Part shown: positions 38,025 to 45,738 of the stretch, piece by piece | Layout: every line of letters begins with the position of its first letter | How positions within the stretch are numbered: position 1 is the first letter of the stretch | Source: Micromonospora sp. ATCC 39149 | Lineage (GTDB): Bacteria > Actinomycetota > Actinomycetes > Mycobacteriales > Micromonosporaceae | Length of the DNA: 64,000 nucleotides | Direction of reading: 5' to 3' | NCBI RefSeq assembly: GCF_000158815.1 | Contig: NZ_GG657738.1 | Coordinates: 6,044,997 to 6,108,996 of the forward strand | Translations under genes and position numbers: made by a program | Notes under the pieces: model-generated | Told to the model about the DNA's origin: nothing | Database searches by the model: none | Seen by the model: only the letters and a program-made list of their open reading frames with translations

Positions 38025-38075
38025 CGGAGCGATTTACTCCGGTATAACGTGACCCATGCGGAGCATATCGCTCCG
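38025..38075. promoter_or_regulatory. Paired TetR operators
   Basis: Two CGGAG-N7-CTCCG palindromes lie at 38025-38041 and 38059-38075, 34 bp apart centre to centre, between the divergent starts at 38011 and 38098. The second is extended to CGGAGC-N5-GCTCCG. This fits two TetR dimers on the shared promoter region. Confidence 0.75.
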
Positions 38076-38097
38076 TTAAGGCGGAGGGGCTTTGATC

Positions 38098-39048
38098 ATG
38101 TACGCGGTGACGCTGGAACAGTTCGGAGGTCCGGAGGTCTTGCGGTTCCGCCGGATCCACGACCCGACACCGGGACCGGGCCAGGTGCTGGTATCGGTGA
38201 AGTTCGCCAGCATCACCTTTGTCGAGACACAGGTGCGTGCGGGGCGCGGTCCGGCGGCCAAGGCCAGGCCGCCGCTGCCGATGGTGCCGGGCAACGGCGT
38301 CGGTGGCCGCATCGTCGCCACCGGGCCGCAGGTGGACCCCGCGCTGAGCGGGACAGTCGTGGTGACCACCACCGGCGGCAGTGGCGGCTACGCGCAGCTC
38401 GCCGTGGCGGAGGCCACCAACTGCGTACCAGTTCCGGCCGGCATGCTGCTTCGTGACGCGGTGGCGTTGCTGGCCGACGGTCGCACGGCTGTCCTGCTGC
38501 ATCGCAGGGCACAGGTCCGGCCCGGCGAATGGGTGCTGGTGGAGGCGGCCGGCGGTGGTGTCGGCAGCCTGCTGGTGCAGCTCGCGGTCGACTCGGGTGC
38601 CCGGGTCATCGGGGCGGCCCGCGGCAAGGGCGATCTGATCACCTCGCTGGGGGCCGCACACTACGTGGACTACACCCGTCCTGCTTGGGAACGCGAGGTG
38701 GTCGACCTCACCGGCGGCGCCGGCGCCGATGTCGTCTTCGACGGCATCGGCGGTGACGTGGGCGCACAAGGCCTTGCCGCGGTGCGGGCCGGCGGCCGGG
38801 TCAGTATCTACGGAATGGCAGCTGGCTCGTTCACTCGGCCCGACCACCAGATCCGGGTCGTGGACAACGGGACCGCCCCCACTGCGGCGGAGGCACGCGC
38901 GCTGACCGAGCAGGCGCTTGTGCTCGCGATCCGCGGCCGACTACGGGCGGTCGTCGGCCAGACGTTCCCGCTCGCCGAGGCCGCCGCCGCGCACCGGGCC
39001 ATCGAGGAACGCAGAACCGTCGGCAAGACCTTGCTCGTCGTGTCCTGA
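38098..39048 (+). CDS. Zinc-independent alcohol dehydrogenase/quinone oxidoreductase (MDR family)
   Basis: The product is 316 aa. The ATG at 38098 has GGAGGGG upstream. It follows the quinone-oxidoreductase plan: an N-terminal GroES-like domain (YAVTLEQFGGPEVLRFRRIH, then MVPGNGVGGRIVATG), the NADPH motif EAAGGGVGSLLVQLA (A-x-x-G-x-x-G) and GADVVFDGIGGDVG. No structural zinc cysteines are seen. It should reduce a quinone, enone or similar electrophile with NADPH. The divergent TetR gene implies induction by its substrate. Confidence 0.9.
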   Translation: MYAVTLEQFGGPEVLRFRRIHDPTPGPGQVLVSVKFASITFVETQVRAGRGPAAKARPPLPMVPGNGVGGRIVATGPQVDPALSGTVVVTTTGGSGGYAQLAVAEATNCVPVPAGMLLRDAVALLADGRTAVLLHRRAQVRPGEWVLVEAAGGGVGSLLVQLAVDSGARVIGAARGKGDLITSLGAAHYVDYTRPAWEREVVDLTGGAGADVVFDGIGGDVGAQGLAAVRAGGRVSIYGMAAGSFTRPDHQIRVVDNGTAPTAAEARALTEQALVLAIRGRLRAVVGQTFPLAEAAAAHRAIEERRTVGKTLLVVS

Positions 39049-39189
39049 CCGCCTCGGTGGCCGCCCGCGCCACCCTCGCACCACTCGGCCGCTGCCGGTA
39101 CCAACCACGTCAAGCGCCGCACCGGGCGGCCCACCGGTCCCCTCATGTCCGGTGCGCACCTCGCAACCACCCTCTGATGAAGGACAACA

Positions 39190-40020
39190 ATGACCCAGCA
39201 GAAAACTGTTCTTGTCGTCGGCGCTACCGGCAACCAGGGCGGGGCCACCGCACGACACTTACTGCAAAGCGGCTGGCAGGTGCGGGCACTCGTTCGCGAC
39301 CCTGCCAAACCGGCGGCGCGGGCACTCCAGGATCTGGGCGCCACCCTTGTTACCGGAGACATGGAGGACGCGGATTCGTTGCGCACCGCGATGGACAGCG
39401 TGCATGGCGTCTTCAGCGTCCAGGCGCTGGCGCACGAGCCGGACACCCTCGCCGCAGAGGTCAGACAAGGCAAGACCGTCGCGGATGTCGCCACGCAGAG
39501 CGGTGTCAAGCATCTCATCTACAGCTCGGTCGGCGGCGCGGACCGACACACCGGCATCGAACACTTCGAGAGCAAAGCCGAGATCGAACGTCACATACGA
39601 GCGCTGGGCCTGCCGGCGACCATCCTGCGGCCGGTGTTCTTCATGGACAACCTTCTCTACTATGCCGACGCCGCCGATGAACGCGTCCTGAAGCTGCCGG
39701 TGTTGCCCGACCGCCCCATGCAGATGATCGCCTCGGACGACATCGGCCTCATCGCCGCGCACGCGTTCGACCACCCGGCCGATCTCGGGCAGCAGATTGA
39801 GATCGCCGGTGACGAGGTCACCTTCACCCAGGTCGCCGAGATCTACGAGAAGCTCACCGGCACACCAACGCGCCTCGAACCGCAACCCATCGACGGTCGC
39901 ATGTTCGAATGGTTCGCCGAAAGCGGCTACGAAGCCGACATTGCCGACCTACGCCGTCGATTCCCCACCCTGCTCACACTCGAGGAGTTCCTCCGAAGCC
40001 GCCTCGCCACCGGCCGCTGA
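39190..40020 (+). CDS. NmrA-family NAD(P)-binding protein
   Basis: The product is 276 aa from an ATG at 39190 with AAGGA upstream. It begins TVLVVGATGNQGGATARHLL with the NmrA/isoflavone-reductase G-x-x-G-x-x-G motif. FESKAEIERHIRALGLPATI and LRPVFFMDNLLYYAD are typical of NmrA/HSCARG proteins, which act as redox sensors or reductases. It lies 141 bp after the oxidoreductase on the same strand and is probably part of the same response. No gene is recognised from 40021 to 40238. Confidence 0.9.
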   Translation: MTQQKTVLVVGATGNQGGATARHLLQSGWQVRALVRDPAKPAARALQDLGATLVTGDMEDADSLRTAMDSVHGVFSVQALAHEPDTLAAEVRQGKTVADVATQSGVKHLIYSSVGGADRHTGIEHFESKAEIERHIRALGLPATILRPVFFMDNLLYYADAADERVLKLPVLPDRPMQMIASDDIGLIAAHAFDHPADLGQQIEIAGDEVTFTQVAEIYEKLTGTPTRLEPQPIDGRMFEWFAESGYEADIADLRRRFPTLLTLEEFLRSRLATGR

Positions 40021-40238
40021 TGTCGTGCGCTACCCCGACCTCGACGGCCCGGCCGAACCCCACGATCAAGACAACGAAAGGGCTGCCGGCCGGGCCTCCG
40101 TCGAACACCCGGTCGGACCACTTCCTGAATTCCGGCCGCGCTTCCTCGTCCACCATCACGGCAGGCTAGAACCCGAGGCGTTCCGGCCCTCGCATCGCCG
40201 GGTCAGCCGGCACCGGCACCGGTCTTAAATGGCGCCGG

Positions 40239-40589
40239 TCAGCGAGTCTTCTTCGTTGCTCGTTCGCGGGGTGGCGTCAGCAGGTCGGCGATCGCGGCGA
40301 TGGCGGACGGCACGAGGCGGTAGTACGCCCAGACGCCGCGCTTTCACGCTCAAGCAGGCCGGCCTCGGTCAGGATCCGGTGATGACTCACGGTCGGCTGG
40401 GAGAGCCCGCGTGGCGCGGTGAGGTCACTGACGGACGCTTCCCCCTCTGGAGCCGACTGGATCAAACTGAGCAGGCGTAGCCGGGCCGGGTCCCGCGAAT
40501 GCCTTCAGCACTCCCGCGAGCCGCTCGGCATCGGCACGCTTGATGGGCTCGCCGGCAAGGGGCGAGATGACGGGCGTCGCAGTCTTCAC
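40239..40589 (-). pseudogene. ArsR-family regulator with two frameshifts
   Basis: From a GTG at 40589 the minus strand reads ADAERLAGVLKAFA. A one-base insertion follows, then PARLRLLSLIQSAPEGEASV, the HTH LSQPTVSHHRILTEAGLLER and a second shift. The tail GVWAYYRLVPSAIAAIADLL runs to the TGA at 40239. Joined, these give a normal ~115-aa ArsR protein. Both breaks are single-base events in G/C-rich runs. Confidence 0.65.
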
Positions 40590-40707
40590 AGTTCCCACGT
40601 CTCGTATCGTTGCAGCAACACCCTCGGGCGCCGGTGGAACGAGGGCAGGATCACCGTCATCTCGTGTGGGAGCCTGCCCCGTCGTCAGGTCGGGGTGATG
40701 ATGAAGG

Positions 40708-41057
40708 CCAGGTCAGCACCCCGGCCGGGTCACCGAGGTGCTCGACCACGTAGTCCCGCACATCGTCACGGACCGCGTCGACGTCCCAGTCCGCCCACCG
40801 CAACAACCTTTGCATCCCGTCCGGCGACACATCCCCGGCCTGCTCCGCCAGGGTCCAACCGTTCTTACGGCCCAAGCCCGAGACCAGCCCGCACAGGTAC
40901 TGCCGCGCCCGCCGCCGAGGCTCTGACCGGCGAAACCGCACACCGATCCGAGCATGCAGCCGGTCCAACTCCCCATGCCAACGATCGACATCAACATCCG
41001 TCACAAGCAGACCAACGAACCCGACCCGAAGACGATTCGCCTACTGCCGTTGCAGTA
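40708..41057 (-). pseudogene. IS701 remnant: 5' third of a second transposase copy
   Basis: The ATG at 41004 starts the same protein as 36099-37235 (MTDVDVDRWHGELDRLHARI), with only scattered changes, about 95% identical DNA by eye over ~325 bp. Homology stops at about 40708, after HLGDPAGVL. The right terminal repeat (CTACTGCCGTTGCAGTA, 41041-41057) is intact and followed by TTAG. Confidence 0.8.
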
Positions 41058-41132
41058 TTAGGACCTGCACATTCTCATTTACCCCGTACGGTGACCATTC
41101 TCAGTAACCCGGGCTATCCGTTACACCGTTAC

Positions 41133-41162
41133 GCTCCGACCGCCGGGCTTGACGGTCGGAGC
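41133..41162. terminator. Hairpin between the IS701 remnant and the IS5 transposase
   Basis: GCTCCGACCG and CGGTCGGAGC form a perfect 10-bp stem with a 10-nt loop. It sits in a 400-bp stretch (41062-41467) where I see no gene. It could be a terminator or an element end. Confidence 0.45.
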
Positions 41163-41467
41163 GGGCTGCTGCCGCGACTCGATCGTTAAAGAACACGGGC
41201 CAGCTTCGCGTGGTGCGAAGTGACCGATACGCATTGCCGTCCGACGTCGCCACGAGGTGACGTTCAGCGGGTGGCTTCGTGCTCATGAACCCAACAGCGA
41301 TCCCCGGAGAGGCAGTATGAGAGGACGGCTCGAGAATCTTTGAGTTGATCTATGGTCCGCGCCCGGTTGAGGGGCTTTGTGTGGGTCAGCCATGATAGCT
41401 GATCCACGATGCCGTGGAATGTGAACCTCGGTCGTGACCTTCGAGGCGGGGCAGCGTTAGGCCGGTC

Positions 41468-42214
41468 ATGGGTGATCGAAAACCGTACCCCAGTGACGTC
41501 ACCGACGCGCAGTGGGCGCTGATCTGGCCGTTCCTGCGCGCGTGGAAGGCCAGGCGGGTCTCGGTCTCGGGCCATCAGGGCGACTACGACCTGCGGGAGA
41601 TCGTGAACCCAATCCTCTACCAGAACCGGACCGGCTGCCAGTGGGCGTACCTGCCGCCGAAGTCGGCCACCTACTACTACTTCGCGTTGTGGCGGGACGA
41701 CGGCACCGACCAGACGATCCATGACCTGCTGCGCTGCCAGGCGCGGGAGAAGGCCGGCCGGGCCGAGGACCCGACCGCGATCGTGTTGGACACCCAGTCG
41801 ATCCGCGCGGCGAACCATGTGCCCGCGTCCACGACCGGCAAGGACGTCGGCAAGAAGGTGCCCGGCCGTAAGCGGGGCCTGGCCGTGGACAGACTCGGTC
41901 TGGTCATCGCGGTCGTGGTGACCGCCGCCTCGGTCACCGACAACGCCATCGGCATCCAGCTGCTCGACAAAGTCGTCGCGCACACCCCGACCGTCACCCG
42001 GGCCTGGGTGGATGCCGGGTTCAAGCAGGAACTCGCCCTGCACGGCGCCGTCCTGGGGGTCGACGTCGAGGTCGTCAAACGGTCCGACACCCGGCCCGGG
42101 TTCGTGCCGAAACATGTCGAGAGCGCCCGCGCGAAGCTCAAACGCATGGTCAAGCATCACATCCTGACCGAGCACCAACCCGGAGTGTTCACCCTCACCC
42201 CGAAAGGGACCTAA
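41468..42214 (+). CDS. Chimeric IS5-family transposase with a foreign C-terminal tail
   Basis: The product is 248 aa from an ATG at 41468. Residues 1-~215 are a normal IS5-type start and core: YPSDVTDAQWALIWPFLRAW, NRTGCQWAYLPPKSATYYYF, first aspartate TAIVLDTQSIRAAN, second TRAWVDAGFKQELA and VKRSDTRPGFVP. Relatives then continue with W-V-V-E-Q/R-T, the block carrying the third catalytic acid. Here it is replaced by SARAKLKRMVKHHILTEHQP and VFTLTPKGT. The tail's DNA is the 51-bp inverted repeat also present at 34186. The enzyme should be inactive. It appears to be an IS5 fused to the end of another element. Confidence 0.75.
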   Translation: MGDRKPYPSDVTDAQWALIWPFLRAWKARRVSVSGHQGDYDLREIVNPILYQNRTGCQWAYLPPKSATYYYFALWRDDGTDQTIHDLLRCQAREKAGRAEDPTAIVLDTQSIRAANHVPASTTGKDVGKKVPGRKRGLAVDRLGLVIAVVVTAASVTDNAIGIQLLDKVVAHTPTVTRAWVDAGFKQELALHGAVLGVDVEVVKRSDTRPGFVPKHVESARAKLKRMVKHHILTEHQPGVFTLTPKGT

Positions 42215-42230
42215 CCAAACGAACCGGCCT
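42180..42230. repeat. Right 51-bp terminal inverted repeat
   Basis: It contains the last ~11 codons and stop of the transposase ORF ending at 42214, then 16 bp to the element edge. It is the inverse of 34186-34236. Confidence 0.8.
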
Positions 42231-42235
42231 GTGAC

Positions 42236-42498
42236 GGCAGCCACGCGTGGGACACACCAGACGCCGCACCCGCACACGGACCACCACCCACCCGCCCGTC
42301 GAGCGGAACGTCGGCCACTGTCCGCCAGTGATAGCCGTGGACCCGTCCCGACGACGCCCCGCACCTCGGGCAGACCGCGGTGTCCCGTGGCGTCCGGGCG
42401 AGCACTAGGATCCGCTCACCCTCGTCGGTCACGTCCTCGATGACCAGCGGGGACAGCCCGGAGAACACCGTCTGTACAAGTCTGTTGACGTCCTCCAC
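42236..42498 (-). pseudogene. ISL3-family transposase, N-terminal part of the split gene
   Basis: From a GTG at 42498 the minus strand reads NRLVQTVFSGLSPLVIEDVT, then the zinc ribbon TAVCPRCGASSGRVHGYHWR and DVPLDGR. After one frame change in a G run it continues VRVRVRRLVCPTRGCRH and stops at the insert edge. The next residues expected in an ISL3 protein are TFREQVPG, which begin the fragment at 34180. From 42499 to 42694 no gene is seen. Confidence 0.8.
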
Positions 42499-42694
42499 AT
42501 AGGAACAACGACACCGGCCACTGTCTGTCACCACCGAAACTGAGACAGGGCCGTTCGTTTGACAGACCCGGTGCAGACGGTCATGTCGGGCGTGGTTCCC
42601 GGCAGACCGGGTGCAGGTTCGACCGGGATACGTGGTGACGATTGGTGTTTTTGTCCGATGGTGTGGCCGGTGACCCAGGAGGTCTGAAGCGGCC

Positions 42695-45652
42695 TCAGCC
42701 CGGATCGCCGGGCCGCGGCTGCCGGGCGCGGTCAATGCCGTGCTGGGCGCGGGTTTGCTCGTCCCGGTCGCCGGTCTCCACCGCCAGGGTCAGCGCGGCG
42801 TTGTGGTGGTACAGCGCCTCGTGCGGCCGGCCGGTGGCGTGGAGTAGCTCGCCCAGCCCATTCAGCGCGCTCGCCTCTCCGTAGCGGTGCCCCAGGTCGC
42901 GGTACATCGTCAGGGCCTGTTCGAGGTTCTCCCGGGCCTGCTCGTACCGGCCGATCTGGACCTGGGCGGCGCTGGCGTTCGCCAGTGTGGTGGCCTCGCC
43001 GTAGCGGTGGCCGAGCTCGCGGAAGAGCACCAGCGCTCGCTCCAGGTGCTCGGCCGCCTCGTGGTGTCGGCCCAGCTGGTTGTAGAGGTCCCCGAGGTTG
43101 GCCAGGCCGATCGCCTCGCCGCTGCGTTCCCCGATCTCGTGGAAGATGGTCAGCCCGTCCTGAAGGTTCTCGCTGGACAAGTCGTGCCGGCCGAGGTAGC
43201 CGTTCGCAGTGCCCAGGTTGATCAGCGAGCCGGCCTCGCCGTACCGGTCGGCGATCTGGCGGTACGCGGCCAGCGCCTGCTCCTGGTAGCGCACGGAGCG
43301 CCGGTAGTCGCCCAGCCGCTCGTAAACGATGCCCAAGTGCGACAGCGTACGTGCGATGCCGTAGCCGTCCCCGGTCTGCCGGTGGAGGGCCAGCGCTCTC
43401 TCCAGATGGGTAATGGCCGGCCGGTACTGGCCCTGGAGCCGGTACACCGAGCCGATGTTGGTCAGGGCGTGCGCCTGCCCGGCGGTGTCGTCGATCCGGC
43501 GGGCGGCGTGCAGGGCGTGGGTGTGGATGGTGAGCGCGTCGGCGTAGGGGGCGGACTCCAGGTAGCGGAAGAGTGCGGTGGAGAACCGGATCGCGTGTGT
43601 CGGCCAGTCGTGGGTGGCGGCGTACCCGCAGATCACGGTGAGCGTCGGCAACTCGGCGTCCAACCAGCCGCGCGCTTGGGCGGGGTCCGGCATCGGTGGC
43701 GCGGGGGTTCCCGGATCTGCCACCTGGGGCCGGTGGTGCCGGTCACCGGGGTGCAGCAGGTCCATCGCGACGATGATGGTGAACAGGTAGTGGTCTAGGA
43801 GCCGGCCGATCGCCTGCGCGCGGTCGGCCGCGGTGTCCTCCGCCTCGCTCAGCTCGGCCGCGTACGCGCGCAGCAGGTCGTGCATGCTGAACCGCCCGGC
43901 GCCGGCCGGCTGGACCAGGTGGGCCCGGGTGAGCTGGGTCAACATCTGGTCAGCCGCGGGCAGGTCGGCATCGTTCAGCGCGGCCATCGCGTAGGGCTCC
44001 AGGCTGGGGCCGGGGTGAATGCCGGCGCGGCGGAACGCCGTCGCCACCCGGTCCGGGAGGTGCCGGTACGACCAGGAGAAAACCGCCCGGGCCGCGGCTC
44101 GGGGGTCGCCGCCGGCGTCCAGCCACCGCAGCCGGCGCCGCTGATCCTCCAGCTCCCGCACCAGATCGGCCAGGCGGGTGGTCGGCTGGGTGCTGGCCAG
44201 TTCGGCGGCGAGCCGCAGCGCCAGCGGCAGCCGGGCGCACTGCTCTGCGAGCACCGCGGTGGCCTGCTCCTCGGATTGCGCCCGGGCACCGATCAGGCGG
44301 CGGAGCAGGCTGGTGGCGTCCTGGATGGTGAGCAGGTCCAGGCTGAGCCGGTAGGCGCCGTGCAGGGTGACCAGGCCGGCCAGGCTGCTGCGGCTGGTGA
44401 CCAGCACGGCGCAGGAGGGGGCACCGGGCAGCAGCGGCCGGATCTGGTCGGGGCTGGCGCCGTTATCCAGCACCACCAGTGCCCGCCGGTCGGCCATCTC
44501 GGTGCGGTATCGCTCGGCCCGGCCCTCCAGGTCGAGCGGGATGCTGTCGGCCGGCACGCCGAGCGCGGTCAGGAACCGGACCAGCACGTCATCGGCCGAG
44601 GCCGGCTGCTTCGGGTCGTAGCCGCGCAGGTCAACGTAGAGCTGGCCGTCCGGGAACCGGGCCCGGGCCCGGTGCGCCCAGTGCAAGATCAACGCGGTCT
44701 TGCCCACCCCGGCGGTACCGGAGATCACGCAGATCGGCATACCTGGGCCGTTTTCGTCCAGCAGCGTGTCCAGCTCGCGTAGCTCGCTCACCCGGCCAGT
44801 GAAGTCGCGAATGTCCGCGGGCAGTTGAGCCGGCACCGGGTGCGCCGCGGGCGGCCGGGCTGGTGCGGCCGGGGCGGCGTCGGTCAGCAGCGCGGTGTGC
44901 GTGGAGGCGAGGTTCAGGCCGGGATCCACCCCCAACTCGTCGGCCAGCCGGCGCCGGGTGGCGTGGTAGGTGGCGAATGCCCGGCCGCGCTGCCCGACTG
45001 CGTGATAGGCGCGGATCAGCCGGGCCTGCGCGTCCTCGTCCAGCGGCTGCGCGGCGGCCGCCTCCTCCAGCAACGGCAGGGCGTCCGCGGCCATCCCGAT
45101 ATTGATCATCATGTCACCGCACCGGGCCAGCACGCTGCGCCGCTCCACCTCCAGCGCGACCGCCTTGGGGTGCCGGGCCAGCGCCGGGACGTCGGCGAAC
45201 GGCGGGCCGTGCCATAGCCTCAGCGCCTCGGCGAGCAGGGCCGCCGCCCGATGCTCGTCGCCCTCGGCGCGGACCTGCATGGCCGTCGCGACCAGGCTGC
45301 GGAACCGGGCCAGGTCCAGCCTGCCGTCGGGGAGGCAGAGGGCGTATCCGTCGCCCATCGACGGCAGGATATTGCTCGGTGAACGGGCCGGCCGGTGCGG
45401 CTCTAGCAGCCGGCGCAGGTGCTTGATGTGCGTCTGGATCACGTTCGCGGCGCTGGCCGGCGGATGCTCGCCCCAGAGCGAATCAGCGATGTCGGATCTA
45501 TGCACGGATTGCCCGTTGGCCAGCGCCAGGATGCCGAGGACGGTCCGCCTGCTGGTGGCGCCGAGACCGATTTCCTGCCCGTCGCGCCAGATGCGGACCG
45601 ATCCGAGGATTTGGACAAGCACGCCTTCGCCCGCACGCATGCCTGCGATCAT
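42695..45652 (-). CDS. AfsR-type SARP transcriptional regulator (SARP-NB-ARC-TPR)
   Basis: The product is ~985 aa from an ATG at 45652; an ATG at 45640 is equally possible. The open frame runs on to 46207 but that part is arginine-rich and antisense to the GT2 gene. The N-terminal winged helix (VQILGSVRIWRDGQEIGLGA, then LWGEHPPASAANVIQTHIKH) and BTAD domain (DEDAQARLIRAYHAVGQ) define a SARP. An NB-ARC domain follows with P-loop ISGTAGVGKTALI. The C-terminal third is a run of TPRs (for example ALTNIGSVYRLQGQYRPAIT). It is the last gene of the GT operon and the likely activator of the polyketide cluster. Confidence 0.9.
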   Translation of the reverse strand: MIAGMRAGEGVLVQILGSVRIWRDGQEIGLGATSRRTVLGILALANGQSVHRSDIADSLWGEHPPASAANVIQTHIKHLRRLLEPHRPARSPSNILPSMGDGYALCLPDGRLDLARFRSLVATAMQVRAEGDEHRAAALLAEALRLWHGPPFADVPALARHPKAVALEVERRSVLARCGDMMINIGMAADALPLLEEAAAAQPLDEDAQARLIRAYHAVGQRGRAFATYHATRRRLADELGVDPGLNLASTHTALLTDAAPAAPARPPAAHPVPAQLPADIRDFTGRVSELRELDTLLDENGPGMPICVISGTAGVGKTALILHWAHRARARFPDGQLYVDLRGYDPKQPASADDVLVRFLTALGVPADSIPLDLEGRAERYRTEMADRRALVVLDNGASPDQIRPLLPGAPSCAVLVTSRSSLAGLVTLHGAYRLSLDLLTIQDATSLLRRLIGARAQSEEQATAVLAEQCARLPLALRLAAELASTQPTTRLADLVRELEDQRRRLRWLDAGGDPRAAARAVFSWSYRHLPDRVATAFRRAGIHPGPSLEPYAMAALNDADLPAADQMLTQLTRAHLVQPAGAGRFSMHDLLRAYAAELSEAEDTAADRAQAIGRLLDHYLFTIIVAMDLLHPGDRHHRPQVADPGTPAPPMPDPAQARGWLDAELPTLTVICGYAATHDWPTHAIRFSTALFRYLESAPYADALTIHTHALHAARRIDDTAGQAHALTNIGSVYRLQGQYRPAITHLERALALHRQTGDGYGIARTLSHLGIVYERLGDYRRSVRYQEQALAAYRQIADRYGEAGSLINLGTANGYLGRHDLSSENLQDGLTIFHEIGERSGEAIGLANLGDLYNQLGRHHEAAEHLERALVLFRELGHRYGEATTLANASAAQVQIGRYEQARENLEQALTMYRDLGHRYGEASALNGLGELLHATGRPHEALYHHNAALTLAVETGDRDEQTRAQHGIDRARQPRPGDPG

Positions 45653-45738
45653 ATAGACGCCATTGACTGTACGTCGGTTGGCGAACGTCTCGCGGGACCA
45701 TGCGTTCGCCCGTAGGCGGCAGCGGCGGGTCCGGGAAA

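Larger units (their letters stand above)
35923..41057. mobile_element. IS701-bounded composite transposon candidate
   Basis: Two IS701 copies in the same orientation bound a 3.4-kb cargo. The left copy starts TACTGCAACGGCAGTTGG at 35923 and the right copy ends at 41057 with the matching inverted end. The outer flanks are both TTAG (35919-35922 and 41058-41061). IS701 elements duplicate YTAR-type tetramers, and TTAG fits. The inner flank of the left copy (GTAA) differs, as expected if the whole unit moved together. The right copy has lost its inner end, so the unit is now immobile. Confidence 0.55.
34186..42230. mobile_element. 8-kb insertion with 51-bp inverted ends splitting an ISL3 transposase gene
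   Basis: The ends (34186-34236 and 42180-42230) are inverted copies with 2 mismatches in 51. The outer flanks are GTGAG (left) and GTGAC (right), a 4-of-5 candidate target duplication. Outside lie the two halves of one ISL3 gene, both minus. Removing the insert and one flank joins GCR to H and TFREQ in frame. Cargo: SDR and TetR genes, an IS701 composite, an ArsR remnant and a chimeric IS5 transposase. Confidence 0.7.

Noticed and set aside
40022..40200. Small minus ORF (VMVDEEARPEFRKWSDRVF region)
   Set aside because: It is short, has no start signal, and the C-terminal half is low-complexity. It may be a fragment but cannot be supported.
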